Assembly: GCA_020171895.1 (NCBI GenBank)
Contig: JAIVAN010000009.1
Coordinates: 1-64,000 of the forward strand
DNA from: Bacillus timonensis
GTDB lineage: Bacteria; Bacillota; Bacilli; Bacillales; Bacillaceae_L
Direction of reading: 5' to 3'
Length of the DNA: 64,000 nt
Positions 34,608 through 44,448 of this stretch are shown here, one piece after another. Each line of letters begins with the position of its first letter. Position 1 is the stretch's first letter. A program made the translations under genes and the position numbers. The notes under the pieces were generated by a model. That model searched no databases and had not been told where the DNA came from. It saw nothing but the letters and a program-made list of their open reading frames with translations.

Positions 34608-34766
34608 TTATTTTACTCTTTGCATGGCTCTTCTTTCAGCATATTCTCTACATAGATGACATACATTTATTGTGGTTCCGTCATCAGATTTGTAGGTAGC
34701 CATGTTTTTTTGTTTCTTTTTACAAAAGTGACATTTTTTTGGTCTAAAGAATGAAAAGAGTCCCAT
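34608..34766 (-). CDS. 52-residue protein with two CxxC pairs (small zinc ribbon)
   Basis: This small gene has an AAAGGAGATGAAAC ribosome site 5-10 nt before its ATG. The product starts MGLFSFFRPKKCHFCKKKQ and contains a second pair in NVCHLCREYAERR. Two CxxC knuckles about 20 residues apart should bind one zinc, as in RanBP-type or treble-clef mini-ribbons. It is very basic. It lies 140 nt upstream of spoIID on the same strand, so it may share its transcript. I recognise no named family. Confidence 0.75.
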   Translation of the reverse strand: MGLFSFFRPKKCHFCKKKQKNMATYKSDDGTTINVCHLCREYAERRAMQRVK

Positions 34767-34793
34767 TTTGTTTCATCTCCTTTACTCTATTGC

Positions 34794-35070
34794 TATCCTG
34801 AAAATAGAACACTGAACATGGGGTGTTAACGTTGCAGGAGCCTCGCTTTCCGCGGGGCGCTCCTGGAGCCTCCTCGGCTTCGCCTGTGGGGTCTCCAGTC
34901 CAGCGCATCTCCCGCAGGACATTGAATAAGCTTCCTTGAATCCTCACCGCACGAAGGAAATGCGTCAGCATTTTCGAGGAGTCTCGGTCCTTCCACTTCG
35001 GTTAACACAGCTGAAGTACAACAATTCAACATTCTAAAAGAAACAAGCGCACATTTTCATCCTTCATGGT
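34794..35070 (+). repeat. interspersed structured repeat, copy 5 (with 61-bp insertion, 3' end truncated)
   Basis: The core matches other copies (GCGGG/CCCGC, GCGCT/AGCGC, CTGGAG/CTCCAG, tip GGC-TTC-GCC), but 61 extra bases (34920-34980) sit on the 3' arm between CCCGCAGGA and GTCTCGG. The insert can form two hairpins of its own: TTCCTT/AAGGAA and AAATGC-GTCA-GCATTT. It ends AGGA, repeating the bases before it. The second stem (GGAGCC against GGTCC) is imperfect. The 3' hairpin is missing after CATGGT. Confidence 0.9.
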
Positions 35071-35080
35071 AAAAAGAAAA

Positions 35081-35123
35081 ACAAAAAGAAGTCAGAGGCT
35101 TTGTTTCCATGCTCTAACTTCTT
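35081..35123 (-). terminator. terminator of the ywmB-murA operon
   Basis: A stem with one mismatch (AGAAGTCAGAG with CTCTAACTTCT) is followed on the minus strand by TTTTTGTTTTT. Confidence 0.82.
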
Positions 35124-35130
35124 ATGTTGG

Positions 35131-36429
35131 TTACATATTCATATTTGCTTCTTCTGTTGTTGATTCACTGATTTCAGTTACGCGCTCGATATCTGCACCA
35201 ATACCAGCTAGTTTTTCATGGAATTTAACATATCCACGATCTAGGTGTTTTAGTTCAGTTACTCGCGTATAACCTTCAGCAACTAATCCAGATAAGATGA
35301 GTGCTGCTGCTGCGCGTAAATCTGTCGCAGCTACTTCCGCACCTTGAAGGTTTGATGGTCCATTAATAACTACTGATCGACCTTCAATTTTTATGTCTCC
35401 GTTCATACGGCGAAACTCTTCAACGTGCATAAATCGATTTTCGAATACTGTTTCTGTAATCATACTTGTGCCTTTTGCACGAAGTAATAAAGCCATCATC
35501 TGTGATTGCATATCCGTTGGGAATCCAGGATGCGGCATTGTTTTTAAATCTACTGCTTTTAATTTTTCAGGACCAATAATACGTAATCCATCTTTTTCTT
35601 CAATAATCGTTACGCCCATTTCTTCCATTTTCGCCACTAATGAGCTTAAATGTTCTGGGACAGCTCCCTGCACAAGGACATTTCCACCTGTAATTGCAGC
35701 AGCTACCATAAATGTACCAGCTTCAATGCGGTCTGGAATAATGTTATGACGTGTTCCAAATAATTGTGAAACACCTTCAATGCGAATTGTACCAGTGCCA
35801 GCACCTCTCACTTTGGCACCCATTCCGTTTAGGAAATTAGCTAAGTCCACAATTTCAGGCTCTTTTGCACTATTTTCAATAGTTGTCACACCATCGGCTA
35901 GAGTAGCTGCCATCATGATGTTTTCTGTAGCGCCAACGCTCGGAAAGTCTAAATAGACTTTTGCTCCTTGCAATCTGCCTTCTACTTCCGCGTCTATAAA
36001 ACCGTTACCTACTTTTACTTTGGCTCCCATTGCTTCAAAGCCTTTTAAATGTTGATCTATTGGGCGTGAACCTATTGCACAGCCACCTGGTAATGCAATT
36101 CTCGCACGACCATTACGTGCTAACAAAGAACCCATTACAAGTACAGATGCGCGCATTTTTCTTACATATTCAAAAGGTGCTTCAGTTTTCAGCTCTTTTG
36201 ATGCATCCACTACGATTTGGTTATTATCAAATGTCACTTCCGCGTTTAAATAACGCAAAACTTCATTTATCGTATATACATCGGAGAGCTCGGGTACATC
36301 ACAAATTATACTCTTTCCATCACTTGCTAATAATGATGCAGCGATAACTGGTAAAACAGCGTTTTTAGCTCCTTCAACTTTCACTGTGCCGTTTAACTTT
36401 CTACCGCCGCGGACGATGATTTTTTCCAA
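35131..36429 (-). CDS. murA: UDP-N-acetylglucosamine 1-carboxyvinyltransferase MurA
   Basis: This is a 432-residue enzyme of the first committed step of peptidoglycan precursor synthesis, transferring enolpyruvate from PEP to UDP-GlcNAc. The start is TTG (product [14 protein letters not shown]) with GGAGGGG 6 nt upstream; no ATG at this place exists. The active-site Cys is Cys117 ([10 protein letters not shown]), the fosfomycin target. GAKNAVLP near the N terminus binds substrate. It lies 31 nt after ywmB and upstream of spoIID, as for B. subtilis murAA. Some species have a second copy (murAB), not seen in this window. Confidence 0.96.
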   Translation of the reverse strand: MEKIIVRGGRKLNGTVKVEGAKNAVLPVIAASLLASDGKSIICDVPELSDVYTINEVLRYLNAEVTFDNNQIVVDASKELKTEAPFEYVRKMRASVLVMGSLLARNGRARIALPGGCAIGSRPIDQHLKGFEAMGAKVKVGNGFIDAEVEGRLQGAKVYLDFPSVGATENIMMAATLADGVTTIENSAKEPEIVDLANFLNGMGAKVRGAGTGTIRIEGVSQLFGTRHNIIPDRIEAGTFMVAAAITGGNVLVQGAVPEHLSSLVAKMEEMGVTIIEEKDGLRIIGPEKLKAVDLKTMPHPGFPTDMQSQMMALLLRAKGTSMITETVFENRFMHVEEFRRMNGDIKIEGRSVVINGPSNLQGAEVAATDLRAAAALILSGLVAEGYTRVTELKHLDRGYVKFHEKLAGIGADIERVTEISESTTEEANMNM

Positions 36430-36460
36430 GGTATTCCCCTCCGCGTCCATATTCTCTATA

Positions 36461-37201
36461 TTAATATTCAGACGTTATGATTGGTGTTCCTACAACAACG
36501 GTAGTCTTTCCGCCCAATCCCGTTTTTCTCAATGCGATTTGTATATTCATACTCTTTTTGGATGTTGGAATTGTGTTATTCCACTTTTCAGTATATGCAG
36601 ACACCGAAGCAAATGTCTCTTCACTCAGAGATTCAATCGGTATTGCCTCAAATTCTTCTAAAAGTAATTCAACTTGACTATACAAAACACTTTCCATCTT
36701 ATCATTGATTTCACCTTTTATACAAGTGAAAATTGTGGGATTATCTTGAAATATGTCGGTTACTGTCTGTGTGTAGGATGGTTTGAAGTTTTTATAAAGC
36801 TCTTCATCCCATATTGAGCCATGTGCCTCATATAGTAAATACGAATGGTACGTGTTTTTTTTGAGGATAGAGATTAGTTTTATTGTTTCGGTGATTCCGT
36901 CGTGTTGAAAAACGCCTGTTGCACTTGTCTTTCCCTCTTGTTTTTCGATTGTCCATGCATATTGATTGGTTTTATTTTTTAATACTTCTATTCTTTTATG
37001 AAAGGAACTTTCATCTTTGACATGTGACAAATTCTGTTTTGTGTAAAGATTCCATTCTCCAACTTGGATATGATTACTTTGGAATACCTGAACCATTTCA
37101 AGTAAAGGATCATTTCCCATTGCATTACTTTCCATTTTTCCAAACATCACCAATGTAATTATGATTGTGATTGACATAATAATTGTATATATTTTTTTCA
37201 T
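36461..37201 (-). CDS. ywmB: YwmB-family protein
   Basis: This is a 246-residue exported protein. The start is ATG of [15 protein letters not shown] with AGGAAG 8 nt upstream; a GTG three codons earlier is too close to it. Residues 1-28 are a signal peptide or anchor. The rest is an alpha/beta domain that in YwmB has a TATA-box-binding-protein-like fold, although it acts outside the membrane. The ending [21 protein letters not shown] is typical. It is the upstream partner of murA in B. subtilis too. Function is unknown; a wall-related role is inferred from context. Confidence 0.85.
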   Translation of the reverse strand: MKKIYTIIMSITIIITLVMFGKMESNAMGNDPLLEMVQVFQSNHIQVGEWNLYTKQNLSHVKDESSFHKRIEVLKNKTNQYAWTIEKQEGKTSATGVFQHDGITETIKLISILKKNTYHSYLLYEAHGSIWDEELYKNFKPSYTQTVTDIFQDNPTIFTCIKGEINDKMESVLYSQVELLLEEFEAIPIESLSEETFASVSAYTEKWNNTIPTSKKSMNIQIALRKTGLGGKTTVVVGTPIITSEY

Positions 37202-37291
37202 CCCCGCCACTTCCTCTCCTTATTTAAAAGTGTTGCCCGATAAGGAGTTGGCATACGTGGAAAAAGTCGTCATTATCCGACGAGTATGAAC

Positions 37292-37328
37292 AAAAAAAAG
37301 ATTAAGCCACTTAATGGTTAATCTTTTT
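37292..37328 (-). terminator. terminator of ywzB
   Basis: A stem of about ten pairs (AAGATTAAGCC with GGTTAATCTT, one bulge) is followed on the minus strand by eight or nine T residues. Confidence 0.88.
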
Positions 37329-37358
37329 CACCGTTTTTTTACATAATGTGGCAAGTGA

Positions 37359-37595
37359 CTAATAGAATAAGGTCGGTAATTGTTGTGACCAAAGTAAGTA
37401 GTCAAGGAAGAAGTTACTGACTGTTGTACCAATTACGATTGTTAGGAGAATTAGTAGTACTCTTGCTTGGATAACGTGATTAGGTCTTAGTATTTTTTCA
37501 TAGTTAATGCTTTGTAGTGCCCACCACGTAATTGTGATGAATAATAGGTGTGATAGCATGCTTAGTAATGATTGAAAGCCAAAGCCTGAAAGCAT
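37359..37595 (-). CDS. ywzB: DUF1146 family membrane protein YwzB
   Basis: This is a 78-residue protein with two helices. The start is ATG of MLSGFGFQSLLSML with AAGGAGAG upstream; an in-frame ATG 17 codons earlier lies in repeat-flanking DNA without a ribosome site. The central block ITWWALQSINYEKIL and the C-terminal FFLDYLLWSQQL match DUF1146. B. subtilis YwzB has almost the same length and location (between atp and ywmB). The nuo operon has been placed between it and atp here. Its function is unknown. Confidence 0.87.
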   Translation of the reverse strand: MLSGFGFQSLLSMLSHLLFITITWWALQSINYEKILRPNHVIQARVLLILLTIVIGTTVSNFFLDYLLWSQQLPTLFY

Positions 37596-37624
37596 TGTTT
37601 TTCTCTCCTTTCTTTTGAAAAGCT

Positions 37625-37868
37625 CGCCTGAAAAATGATACAACACTGTATAAGGGGTGTTAATCTGCGTTGCAGGAACCTCGCTTTCCGCGGGGCGCTT
37701 CTTGAGCCTCCTCGGCTACGCCTGTGGGGTCTCAAGCCTAGCGCTATTCCCGCAGGAGTCTCGGTTCCTTCCACTCCCATTAACACGCATGAATACTTTG
37801 ATACAACATTCTAATAACAAAAAACATTTTCATTCACCATGGTGCAATTCTCAAATTGCATGAAAGTC
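37625..37868 (+). repeat. interspersed structured repeat, copy 6 (left of a tandem pair)
   Basis: The outer stem is GTGTTAAT/ATTAACAC, the second GGAACC/GGTTCC, the inner GCGCT/AGCGC and CTTGAG/CTCAAG, and the tip GGC-TAC-GCC. The 3' hairpin TGCAAT/ATTGCA is intact. The first 12 bases are diverged from TACCCTGAAAAT. It abuts copy 7 in the gap between ywzB and nuoN. Confidence 0.92.
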
Positions 37869-38113
37869 TACCCTGAATCTACAATTCGTTGCAATCAACA
37901 TGGGGTGTTAACCTTCGTTACAGGACTCTCGCTTTCCACGGGGCGCCACTTGAGCCTCCTCGGCCTTTGGCCTGTGGGGTCTCAAGCCCGGCGCATTTCC
38001 CGTAGGAGTCTCGGTCCTTCCACTCCGATTAACACATCTAATTTATATAAGTCCAACATTCTATAATACCAAAAACAAGCCCCTCAATTACATTTACCTT
38101 GGTGCAAAACTTA
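37869..38113 (+). repeat. interspersed structured repeat, copy 7 (right of a tandem pair)
   Basis: It differs strongly from its neighbour copy 6, so the pair is not a recent duplication. The inner stem is ACGGG/CCCGT (others GCGGG/CCCGC), next GCGCC/GGCGC and CTTGAG/CTCAAG, with a longer tip GGCC-TTT-GGCC. The outer stem has one A-C mismatch. Confidence 0.92.
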
Positions 38114-38153
38114 AGCATTAATGCTGTCATGTATCGTTTATAAGAACTGAAAT

Positions 38154-38186
38154 TGAAAAAAGAAGAGGTTTCCCCCTTCTCTTTGA
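38154..38186 (-). terminator. terminator of the nuo operon
   Basis: An imperfect stem (GAAGAGG region with CCTTCTC region) is followed on the minus strand by TTTTTTC, a short distance after the nuoN stop codon. Confidence 0.65.
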
Positions 38187-38200
38187 AAGTTGACTATGTT

Positions 38201-39706
38201 TTAGCCAATGAAATTCGAAAAGTTATTGAATTGGTGTAGGAAATCTAGTGCGATATTCGGGAAAATACCGAATACTACTGTACCTGCTACACAAAGAACG
38301 ACTACTGCTAGAACACCAAATGGAAGCTTCACTTCAGATTGGTCTTCAGCTGGTCTAAAGAACATCTGAGTAAGGATTCCAAAGTAATAGAAGTATGATA
38401 CAACTGTTGTTGCAATCATGATAGCTGCCAGTACGTAGTGAGATGGTTCTAGAAATACTCCTAAAAAGATATTTACTTTTCCAATAAAGCCAGCCGTACC
38501 CGGTATACCTGCTAGTGAAAGAATTAAAATAGCCATAGCGACTGCAACTAGAGGTGACCGACGGTATAATCCAGCGAATTGGTGGATATCTTCATTATCA
38601 GTTTTAGCCGTAACAACTTGTATAATTGCAAATACTCCTAGATTCATGAACACATATGCAACTAAATATAGCCAAATCGCACTGATTGTAAAATATGAAA
38701 GAGATACAAACGCTACTAATAAATATCCAGCGTGTGCAATACTAGAATATGCAAGCATTCTTTTAATATTTCGTTGTCTTAGTGCTACTGTATTTCCAAC
38801 AATCATGGTTGCAGCAGCTAAAAATGCTAAAAAGTCCTGCAAATAGAAAATGAGAGAAGGATTTTCAGCATTTCCTGAAGGAACTTGTGCAAACATTGTA
38901 ATCATGATTCGCAATAAAATCACAAATCCCGCTGCCTTTGAAACGACACTTAAAAAGGCAGTAACAGGTGTTGGCGCACCTTGATATACATCTGGTGCCC
39001 ACATATGAAATGGTGCAGTTGCCAGTTTAAAGGATAGGCCAACAAATACCATGAAAAATGAGATTCCAACAAGATAAATCATTTTTGTATCATTCAATGC
39101 ACTAAATAACAAGAAGATTTCCATTAAGTTTGTCGTACCTGTTAAGCCATATATGTAGCTTAAACCGAATAATGTGAAAGCTGTTGCTATTCCACCATTA
39201 ATAACATATTTCATTGCAGCTTCATTCGATAACTGGTTTCGTTTTCGAAGCCCCGCTAAAATGTATGAAGAGAGTGATAATAATTCAAGCCCAACAAACA
39301 GAGTGATAATATCACCACTTGATGCCATAAACATTCCACCAAGTAAAGCTGTTAGGAACAAGTAATAAAATTCACCTCTGTTTTGAAACCCCTCTTTTGT
39401 CTCATAATGCATTGACATTAATAAAACCAAAGCAGAACCTACAAGTAAGATGAGTTTAAAAGCAATTGAAAATCCATCTAATCGAAATGAATCATGAAGA
39501 ATCGATTTTACATCAGACCCGATAAATCCAACCAATGAAAAGATGGCTAAAATAATACCCGCAATTCCAATCCATGCAAGTGGTCTACGGTCTCTTTTCG
39601 GTCCCATAAATAAGTCAGTAAGAGAAAGAAGAGTAGCTACACCAAGGATAATGAACTCTGGTGTCATAATTCCCCATTCATAGCTTAATAACGTTTCAAG
39701 ATCCAT
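38201..39706 (-). CDS. nuoN: NADH-quinone oxidoreductase subunit N
   Basis: This is a 501-residue antiporter-like membrane subunit of complex I with about 14 helices. A helix-embedded Lys is seen in SFKLATAPFHMWAPDVYQGAP, the TM7-8 block shared by NuoL, NuoM and NuoN, and the MLAYSSIAHAGY motif follows. It is the last gene of the operon, 4 nt after nuoM. It forms one of the proton-pumping channels of the membrane arm. Confidence 0.95.
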   Translation of the reverse strand: MDLETLLSYEWGIMTPEFIILGVATLLSLTDLFMGPKRDRRPLAWIGIAGIILAIFSLVGFIGSDVKSILHDSFRLDGFSIAFKLILLVGSALVLLMSMHYETKEGFQNRGEFYYLFLTALLGGMFMASSGDIITLFVGLELLSLSSYILAGLRKRNQLSNEAAMKYVINGGIATAFTLFGLSYIYGLTGTTNLMEIFLLFSALNDTKMIYLVGISFFMVFVGLSFKLATAPFHMWAPDVYQGAPTPVTAFLSVVSKAAGFVILLRIMITMFAQVPSGNAENPSLIFYLQDFLAFLAAATMIVGNTVALRQRNIKRMLAYSSIAHAGYLLVAFVSLSYFTISAIWLYLVAYVFMNLGVFAIIQVVTAKTDNEDIHQFAGLYRRSPLVAVAMAILILSLAGIPGTAGFIGKVNIFLGVFLEPSHYVLAAIMIATTVVSYFYYFGILTQMFFRPAEDQSEVKLPFGVLAVVVLCVAGTVVFGIFPNIALDFLHQFNNFSNFIG

Positions 39707-39710
39707 GTGT

Positions 39711-41222
39711 TTACCCCCCTATCCCTAACATAATATTATCAAGCACCACTTGAAGTGGTTGTGAAAGAACATTTGGATATATACCGATTACTAAGATAAA
39801 CGCTAGTAATACGAATACAGGAACCATTTCAATCGCTTTTATATCAGTAACATTTTCATACGAACGGTTTGCAGGACCAAACGTAATATTTAATACGGCT
39901 CTCAGTAAATATACTGCTGTCATAATAATACCTAAAGTACCGATTGCAGCAATGATTGGCATTTCTTTAAATAAGCCTAAGAAAGCCATAAATTCACTCA
40001 CAAATCCACTCATCCCAGGTAACCCTAGTGATGCCATTGCTCCAACGAGAATAAAGCCTGCTGTTAATGGCATTGCTTTTGCTAAACCACCTAGCTTTCC
40101 AATATGTGAGGTTCCAACTCTTTCATAAAGTACTCCCACTAAGAAAAAGAGTAGTGCAGAGATTAGTCCATGTGATACTACCTGGAAGATTGCGCCTTGA
40201 ATACCTGCTTCATTTAAAGCACCTAGACCGATTAACACGATACCCATATGAGAGATACTTGAGTAAGCAAGTACCATTTTAAAATCCGTTTGGATAAATG
40301 CTAAGTACGCTCCATATAGTAAATTCACTACACCTAAAACAGCTAATAATACTGCAACTGATTTAAACTCATTTGGAAAAATTCCAACTCCAAAACGAAT
40401 TAAACCGAATGCCCCAATTTTTAATAATACGCCTGAGTGTAGCATAACAATTGCTGGTGGTGCCTGTACGTGCACGCGTAGCATCCATGAATGAAGTGGG
40501 AAAATTGGTAATTTCACACCAAATGCTACCAGTAATGCAATCAATAACCCATAACGAAGTTCACTCGATATATCACCAATAATTGGTACTGTCCCTTCAG
40601 GACTTGCTACGATATTTGCAATTGCTTGAATGTTTGAAGTTCCAGTTTTTGCAAATAAGATCAAAATAACTAGTAATAAAATCGCTGAACCAATACCGTT
40701 ATAAATTAAAAAACTGAATGCTGCTTTTTCTTTTTCAAAATACCCCCATTTCCCAATTAGGAAAAACATTGGAATTAAGGTTAACTCGAAAAAGATAAAA
40801 AATAAAATCATATTTTCTGCAGCGAATACACCGAGCATACCAATTTCAAGTAGAAGAAATAGCATAAAATAGCCTTTCCACTCTTTCTTAATATGGATGG
40901 ATGCAATTGCTGCCAACGATGATAACACAGTTGTTAGTAAAATCATTACCAATGAAAGTCCATTTAACCCTAATTCATATTCAATTGAGAACGGTCCTTC
41001 AGTTGTAAAAAAGATCCATGGATGTTTCTCTGAATATTGTGTAAGACTTCCACTTGTAAAGTATTTGATAAAAACCATTAAAGCCATTACTAATGAAGGT
41101 ATCGTTGCTAAAAAACCTAACAATTTAATCATTTTTTCCTGTGTCTTGGGAACAAAGGAAAGAAAAATGATTCCTAAAAGTGGGGAGAAGACTAGTAATG
41201 TTAAGAGATAAGATTCGTTCAT
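39711..41222 (-). CDS. nuoM: NADH-quinone oxidoreductase subunit M
   Basis: This is a 503-residue antiporter-like subunit. The diagnostic blocks are the essential Glu in LIPMFFLIGKWG context (FELTLIPMFF), VKLPIFPLHSWMLRVHVQAP with its helix-7 Lys, and FKMVLAYSSISHMGIVLIG. The start codon overlaps the nuoL stop by 4 nt. It is a proton-pumping part of the membrane arm. Confidence 0.95.
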   Translation of the reverse strand: MNESYLLTLLVFSPLLGIIFLSFVPKTQEKMIKLLGFLATIPSLVMALMVFIKYFTSGSLTQYSEKHPWIFFTTEGPFSIEYELGLNGLSLVMILLTTVLSSLAAIASIHIKKEWKGYFMLFLLLEIGMLGVFAAENMILFFIFFELTLIPMFFLIGKWGYFEKEKAAFSFLIYNGIGSAILLLVILILFAKTGTSNIQAIANIVASPEGTVPIIGDISSELRYGLLIALLVAFGVKLPIFPLHSWMLRVHVQAPPAIVMLHSGVLLKIGAFGLIRFGVGIFPNEFKSVAVLLAVLGVVNLLYGAYLAFIQTDFKMVLAYSSISHMGIVLIGLGALNEAGIQGAIFQVVSHGLISALLFFLVGVLYERVGTSHIGKLGGLAKAMPLTAGFILVGAMASLGLPGMSGFVSEFMAFLGLFKEMPIIAAIGTLGIIMTAVYLLRAVLNITFGPANRSYENVTDIKAIEMVPVFVLLAFILVIGIYPNVLSQPLQVVLDNIMLGIGG

Positions 41223-43090
41223 CCTAAGTACCCCCCTGTAAACGCTAAAATCAAGATTAAGACAGCTAATCCAATAAATGCAACTGAGCTATACACTTGC
41301 ACTTGACCATTTTGCATTTTTGACCCAAAACGACCGATGCTTTGTGTTGCAGATGCTACACCATTAACAATTCCTTCAACGAGGAATTTCTCAATGTATT
41401 TAAAGAATAGACTAACAAATTTTGTCGCACTCACAACGGAATACTGATAAAACTCGTCAATAAAATATTTATTATATAGAACACTATATGAAATTGGGAA
41501 TCTCGAGCTAAAGAAGTCACGTGAAACTGATTTCTTCGCATACATGAGGTATGCAAGGAAAATCCCTAATAATGAAACCAGTGTTGCAACAACCATGATC
41601 CATAAAGGACCAGTAATATGACCGTGTCCTAAAGAATGAGTATCCTCCGTTAACCAATCTCCTAAGAATGTTCCAAACCAAGGCGTGTTAACATAACCTG
41701 CAAAAATAGCTAACGCCCCTAGTACTAGCATTGGTATTGTCATAACACTAGGCGACTCATGTACTCCTTTTTCTTTATAGCCTCTTGCTTCACCTGTAAA
41801 CACCATAAAGAACAGACGGAACATATAAAATGCAGTAAAGAATGCTGCGACTACTGCTACCCAAAATAGGATATAGTTTCCATGTACCCATGTTGCAACT
41901 AAGATTTCTTCTTTACTGAAGAATCCTGAGAATAAAGGCACCCCACTGATTGCTAATGTACCAATTAAAAACAATGGACCTGTAATTCTAAGCTTTTTCC
42001 AAAGCCCGCCCATTTCCTCAATGTTTTGTGTATGAACAGCATGGATGACACTTCCTGCAGCAAGGAAAAGCAACGCTTTAAAGAATGCATGCGTCATTAA
42101 ATGAAAGACACCTGCTACATAACCAGCAGACCCAAGTGCAAGCATCATGTATCCAAGCTGACTGACTGTTGAATAAGCTAATACACGTTTAATATCTTTT
42201 TGAGTTAGACCAATTGAAGCCGCAAAAATAGCTGTAATTCCTCCAACTATTGCAACCGTCATAAGAGCTGTTTCACTTGCAGCAAATAATGGGAATGTTG
42301 CTGCTACTAAATATACACCTGCTGCAACCATCGTTGCTGCATGGATTAATGCCGAAACAGGTGTTGGACCTTCCATAGCATCTGGTAGCCAAGTATGTAA
42401 TGGGAATTGACCCGACTTCCCAATAGCTCCTACAAAAATGAGAATTGCTGTTAATGTAATCATTTCCATCGAAATACTACCAGCTTCAACTGCTTTGAAA
42501 ATCTCATCGTATTCAAAGCTACCCACTTGCCAGAACAATAAAATCATACCGATTAGAAGACCTACATCCCCTATACGTGTCATAATAAACGCTTTTTTGG
42601 CCGCTGCTCTTGCATCTTCTTTAAAGAAATAGAAACCAATAAGTAAGAAAGAACCTACCCCTACTAGCTCCCAAAAGATATACGTTTGTAAAAGGTTTGG
42701 TGAGATAACTAAACCTAACATCGCAAACGTAAATAACCCTAAGTATGCATAAAATACTGGGAAGCGCTCATCATCGTGCATATATCCTTTTGAATACATA
42801 TGTACTAGAAAACTAACAAGCGAAACGACCACAAGCATAAGTGCATTTAATTGATTCACTTCAAAACCCGCTGTTAATGAAACATCCCCAATTGTTAACC
42901 AAGTAAACTCGGTCTTGTAAGTCGGTGATTTGAAACGATCAAATAACACCAACAATGAATAAACGAGTGACAAGAAGGTAAGTGCCATTCCTAGGTATGC
43001 ACTAGATTCCTTTAATCGTTTACCCACTACAAGAAGGAATATAAAAGAGATAAGCGGGAAAAGCGGTATGATCCATGCATTTTCCATCAT
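41219..43090 (-). CDS. nuoL: NADH-quinone oxidoreductase subunit L
   Basis: This is a 623-residue distal membrane subunit. It shows EFNVEQLNA-like EVNQLNALML, FWELVGVGSFLLIGFYF with the essential Glu, GKSGQFPLHTWLPDAMEGPTP with the helix-7 Lys, and KRVLAYSTVSQLGYM. The C-terminal part contains the long lateral-helix region (residues about 500-600) that couples the antiporter modules. It lies 78 nt after nuoK with no gene in that gap. Confidence 0.95.
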   Translation of the reverse strand: MMENAWIIPLFPLISFIFLLVVGKRLKESSAYLGMALTFLSLVYSLLVLFDRFKSPTYKTEFTWLTIGDVSLTAGFEVNQLNALMLVVVSLVSFLVHMYSKGYMHDDERFPVFYAYLGLFTFAMLGLVISPNLLQTYIFWELVGVGSFLLIGFYFFKEDARAAAKKAFIMTRIGDVGLLIGMILLFWQVGSFEYDEIFKAVEAGSISMEMITLTAILIFVGAIGKSGQFPLHTWLPDAMEGPTPVSALIHAATMVAAGVYLVAATFPLFAASETALMTVAIVGGITAIFAASIGLTQKDIKRVLAYSTVSQLGYMMLALGSAGYVAGVFHLMTHAFFKALLFLAAGSVIHAVHTQNIEEMGGLWKKLRITGPLFLIGTLAISGVPLFSGFFSKEEILVATWVHGNYILFWVAVVAAFFTAFYMFRLFFMVFTGEARGYKEKGVHESPSVMTIPMLVLGALAIFAGYVNTPWFGTFLGDWLTEDTHSLGHGHITGPLWIMVVATLVSLLGIFLAYLMYAKKSVSRDFFSSRFPISYSVLYNKYFIDEFYQYSVVSATKFVSLFFKYIEKFLVEGIVNGVASATQSIGRFGSKMQNGQVQVYSSVAFIGLAVLILILAFTGGYLG

Positions 43091-43168
43091 CGTATCACAA
43101 TCCCCTTCTTTATTAGATGTTTAGTTCTTATCTAAACACCTGATTGTGGTTCACTACTATAAAGTAGA

Positions 43169-43483
43169 TTAATTTTTCATTGAATCCATTTCGTCAATGT
43201 TAACCGTTTTTCGATTGCGATATAATGCAATCAGTATCGCTAATCCAACTGCAGCCTCTGCTGCAGCAATCGCAATTGCAAACAATGTAAAGATTTGACC
43301 AGTAATATTCGGATTTACCCCATATTTACTAAAAGCGACTAAGTTTATATTGACGGCATTTAGCATTAATTCGATCGATATTAATACAATGACTGTATTT
43401 CTTTTAGATAAGGCACCGTATAATCCGATACAGAACAAAATAAGTGCTAATACAAGGTAGGCTGATAATGGAACTGTACTCAT
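43169..43483 (-). CDS. nuoK: NADH-quinone oxidoreductase subunit K
   Basis: This is a 104-residue subunit with three helices. The two membrane glutamates of the E-channel are visible in [19 protein letters not shown] and [19 protein letters not shown]. The start overlaps nuoJ by 4 nt. It is homologous to MrpC of Na+/H+ antiporters, but the operon context makes it NuoK. Confidence 0.94.
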   Translation of the reverse strand: MSTVPLSAYLVLALILFCIGLYGALSKRNTVIVLISIELMLNAVNINLVAFSKYGVNPNITGQIFTLFAIAIAAAEAAVGLAILIALYRNRKTVNIDEMDSMKN

Positions 43484-44001
43484 TCTCCATTCGCCTCCTC
43501 TTCATCGTCTTTTTTCGCTAATATGATAGCACCAACTAGTGCTACTAAAAGGACAACTGATGTTAATTCAAATGGAATAATATATTTTGAATATAAAGCA
43601 ATACCAATTTGTTTTGTGTTTTCTTCATGAAGTGTTGTTGCTTGATTTCCAATTTCAAAATCATAGATTCCAAAATAAATTGCAACTGCAAATCCAACTA
43701 CTCCTAATAAAACAAGGACCTTACGTCCGAAGCTAATTTGTGCTTCACTCGTATCATTATGTCTTGTTAGCATAATTCCGAATAACATAATGATTGTAAT
43801 TGCTCCAGAGTAAATAAGAATCTGAACAGCAGCAATAAATTCTGCATGTAGTAAGACATACAGTCCTGCGATACTAACGAACGTAAATACAAGTGCTACT
43901 ACCATGTGGACGACCTTTGACAGGTTAATCATGAGGACTCCACCACCAATGGCACAAAGAGCAAGTACTATAAATGCGATAAATTCTCCATTCAAACTCA
44001 C
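43480..44001 (-). CDS. nuoJ: NADH-quinone oxidoreductase subunit J
   Basis: This is a 173-residue subunit with five helices. The conserved Tyr and Glu region reads [25 protein letters not shown], the pi-bulge helix central to conformational coupling in complex I. The C terminus is short and acidic ([11 protein letters not shown]). It overlaps both neighbours by 4 nt. Confidence 0.93.
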   Translation of the reverse strand: MSLNGEFIAFIVLALCAIGGGVLMINLSKVVHMVVALVFTFVSIAGLYVLLHAEFIAAVQILIYSGAITIIMLFGIMLTRHNDTSEAQISFGRKVLVLLGVVGFAVAIYFGIYDFEIGNQATTLHEENTKQIGIALYSKYIIPFELTSVVLLVALVGAIILAKKDDEEEANGE

Positions 44002-44417
44002 GCTTTATTCTCCTTTCGCAAGTTTGTGTCATTTTCATCGAGCCATTCCAAATTCTTAAACAAATTATCACGGCTATATTCAGCTAACTCGAAATTGTTC
44101 GTCATAATGATTGCTTCAGTTGGACATACCTCTGTACACAAATCACATAAAATACAAATTTCAAAGTTTATATCATACGTATCAATAATTTTTCCTTTTT
44201 TCGTTGGGTCTGGATGTTTTTTACCTGTTAATTGTATACAGTCTGTTGGACAAATGTTGGCACATTGATTACAAACGATACATTTCTCAGGATAGAACTT
44301 TTGTATCCCACGGAATCGATCTGGTAAAGGAAGCGGTTCATTTGGATAATCGTATGTTACCTTTTTCTTAGTTAAGTTTTTAAGGGTATATGTTAAACCT
44401 TTCGCTAAACCAAGCAT
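43998..44417 (-). CDS. nuoI: NADH-quinone oxidoreductase subunit I
   Basis: This is a 139-residue peripheral-arm subunit with two [4Fe-4S] sites. The ligand motifs are CIVCNQCANICP and CILCDLCTEVCP, the N6a and N6b clusters. The N-terminal amphipathic helix (LAKGLTYTLKNLTKKKV) lies on the membrane. It passes electrons to NuoB. The gene lies 31 nt after nuoH. Confidence 0.95.
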   Translation of the reverse strand: MLGLAKGLTYTLKNLTKKKVTYDYPNEPLPLPDRFRGIQKFYPEKCIVCNQCANICPTDCIQLTGKKHPDPTKKGKIIDTYDINFEICILCDLCTEVCPTEAIIMTNNFELAEYSRDNLFKNLEWLDENDTNLRKENKA

Positions 44418-44448
44418 GCATTGTCACCCCTTTTTTGAAAAGTGTGCG

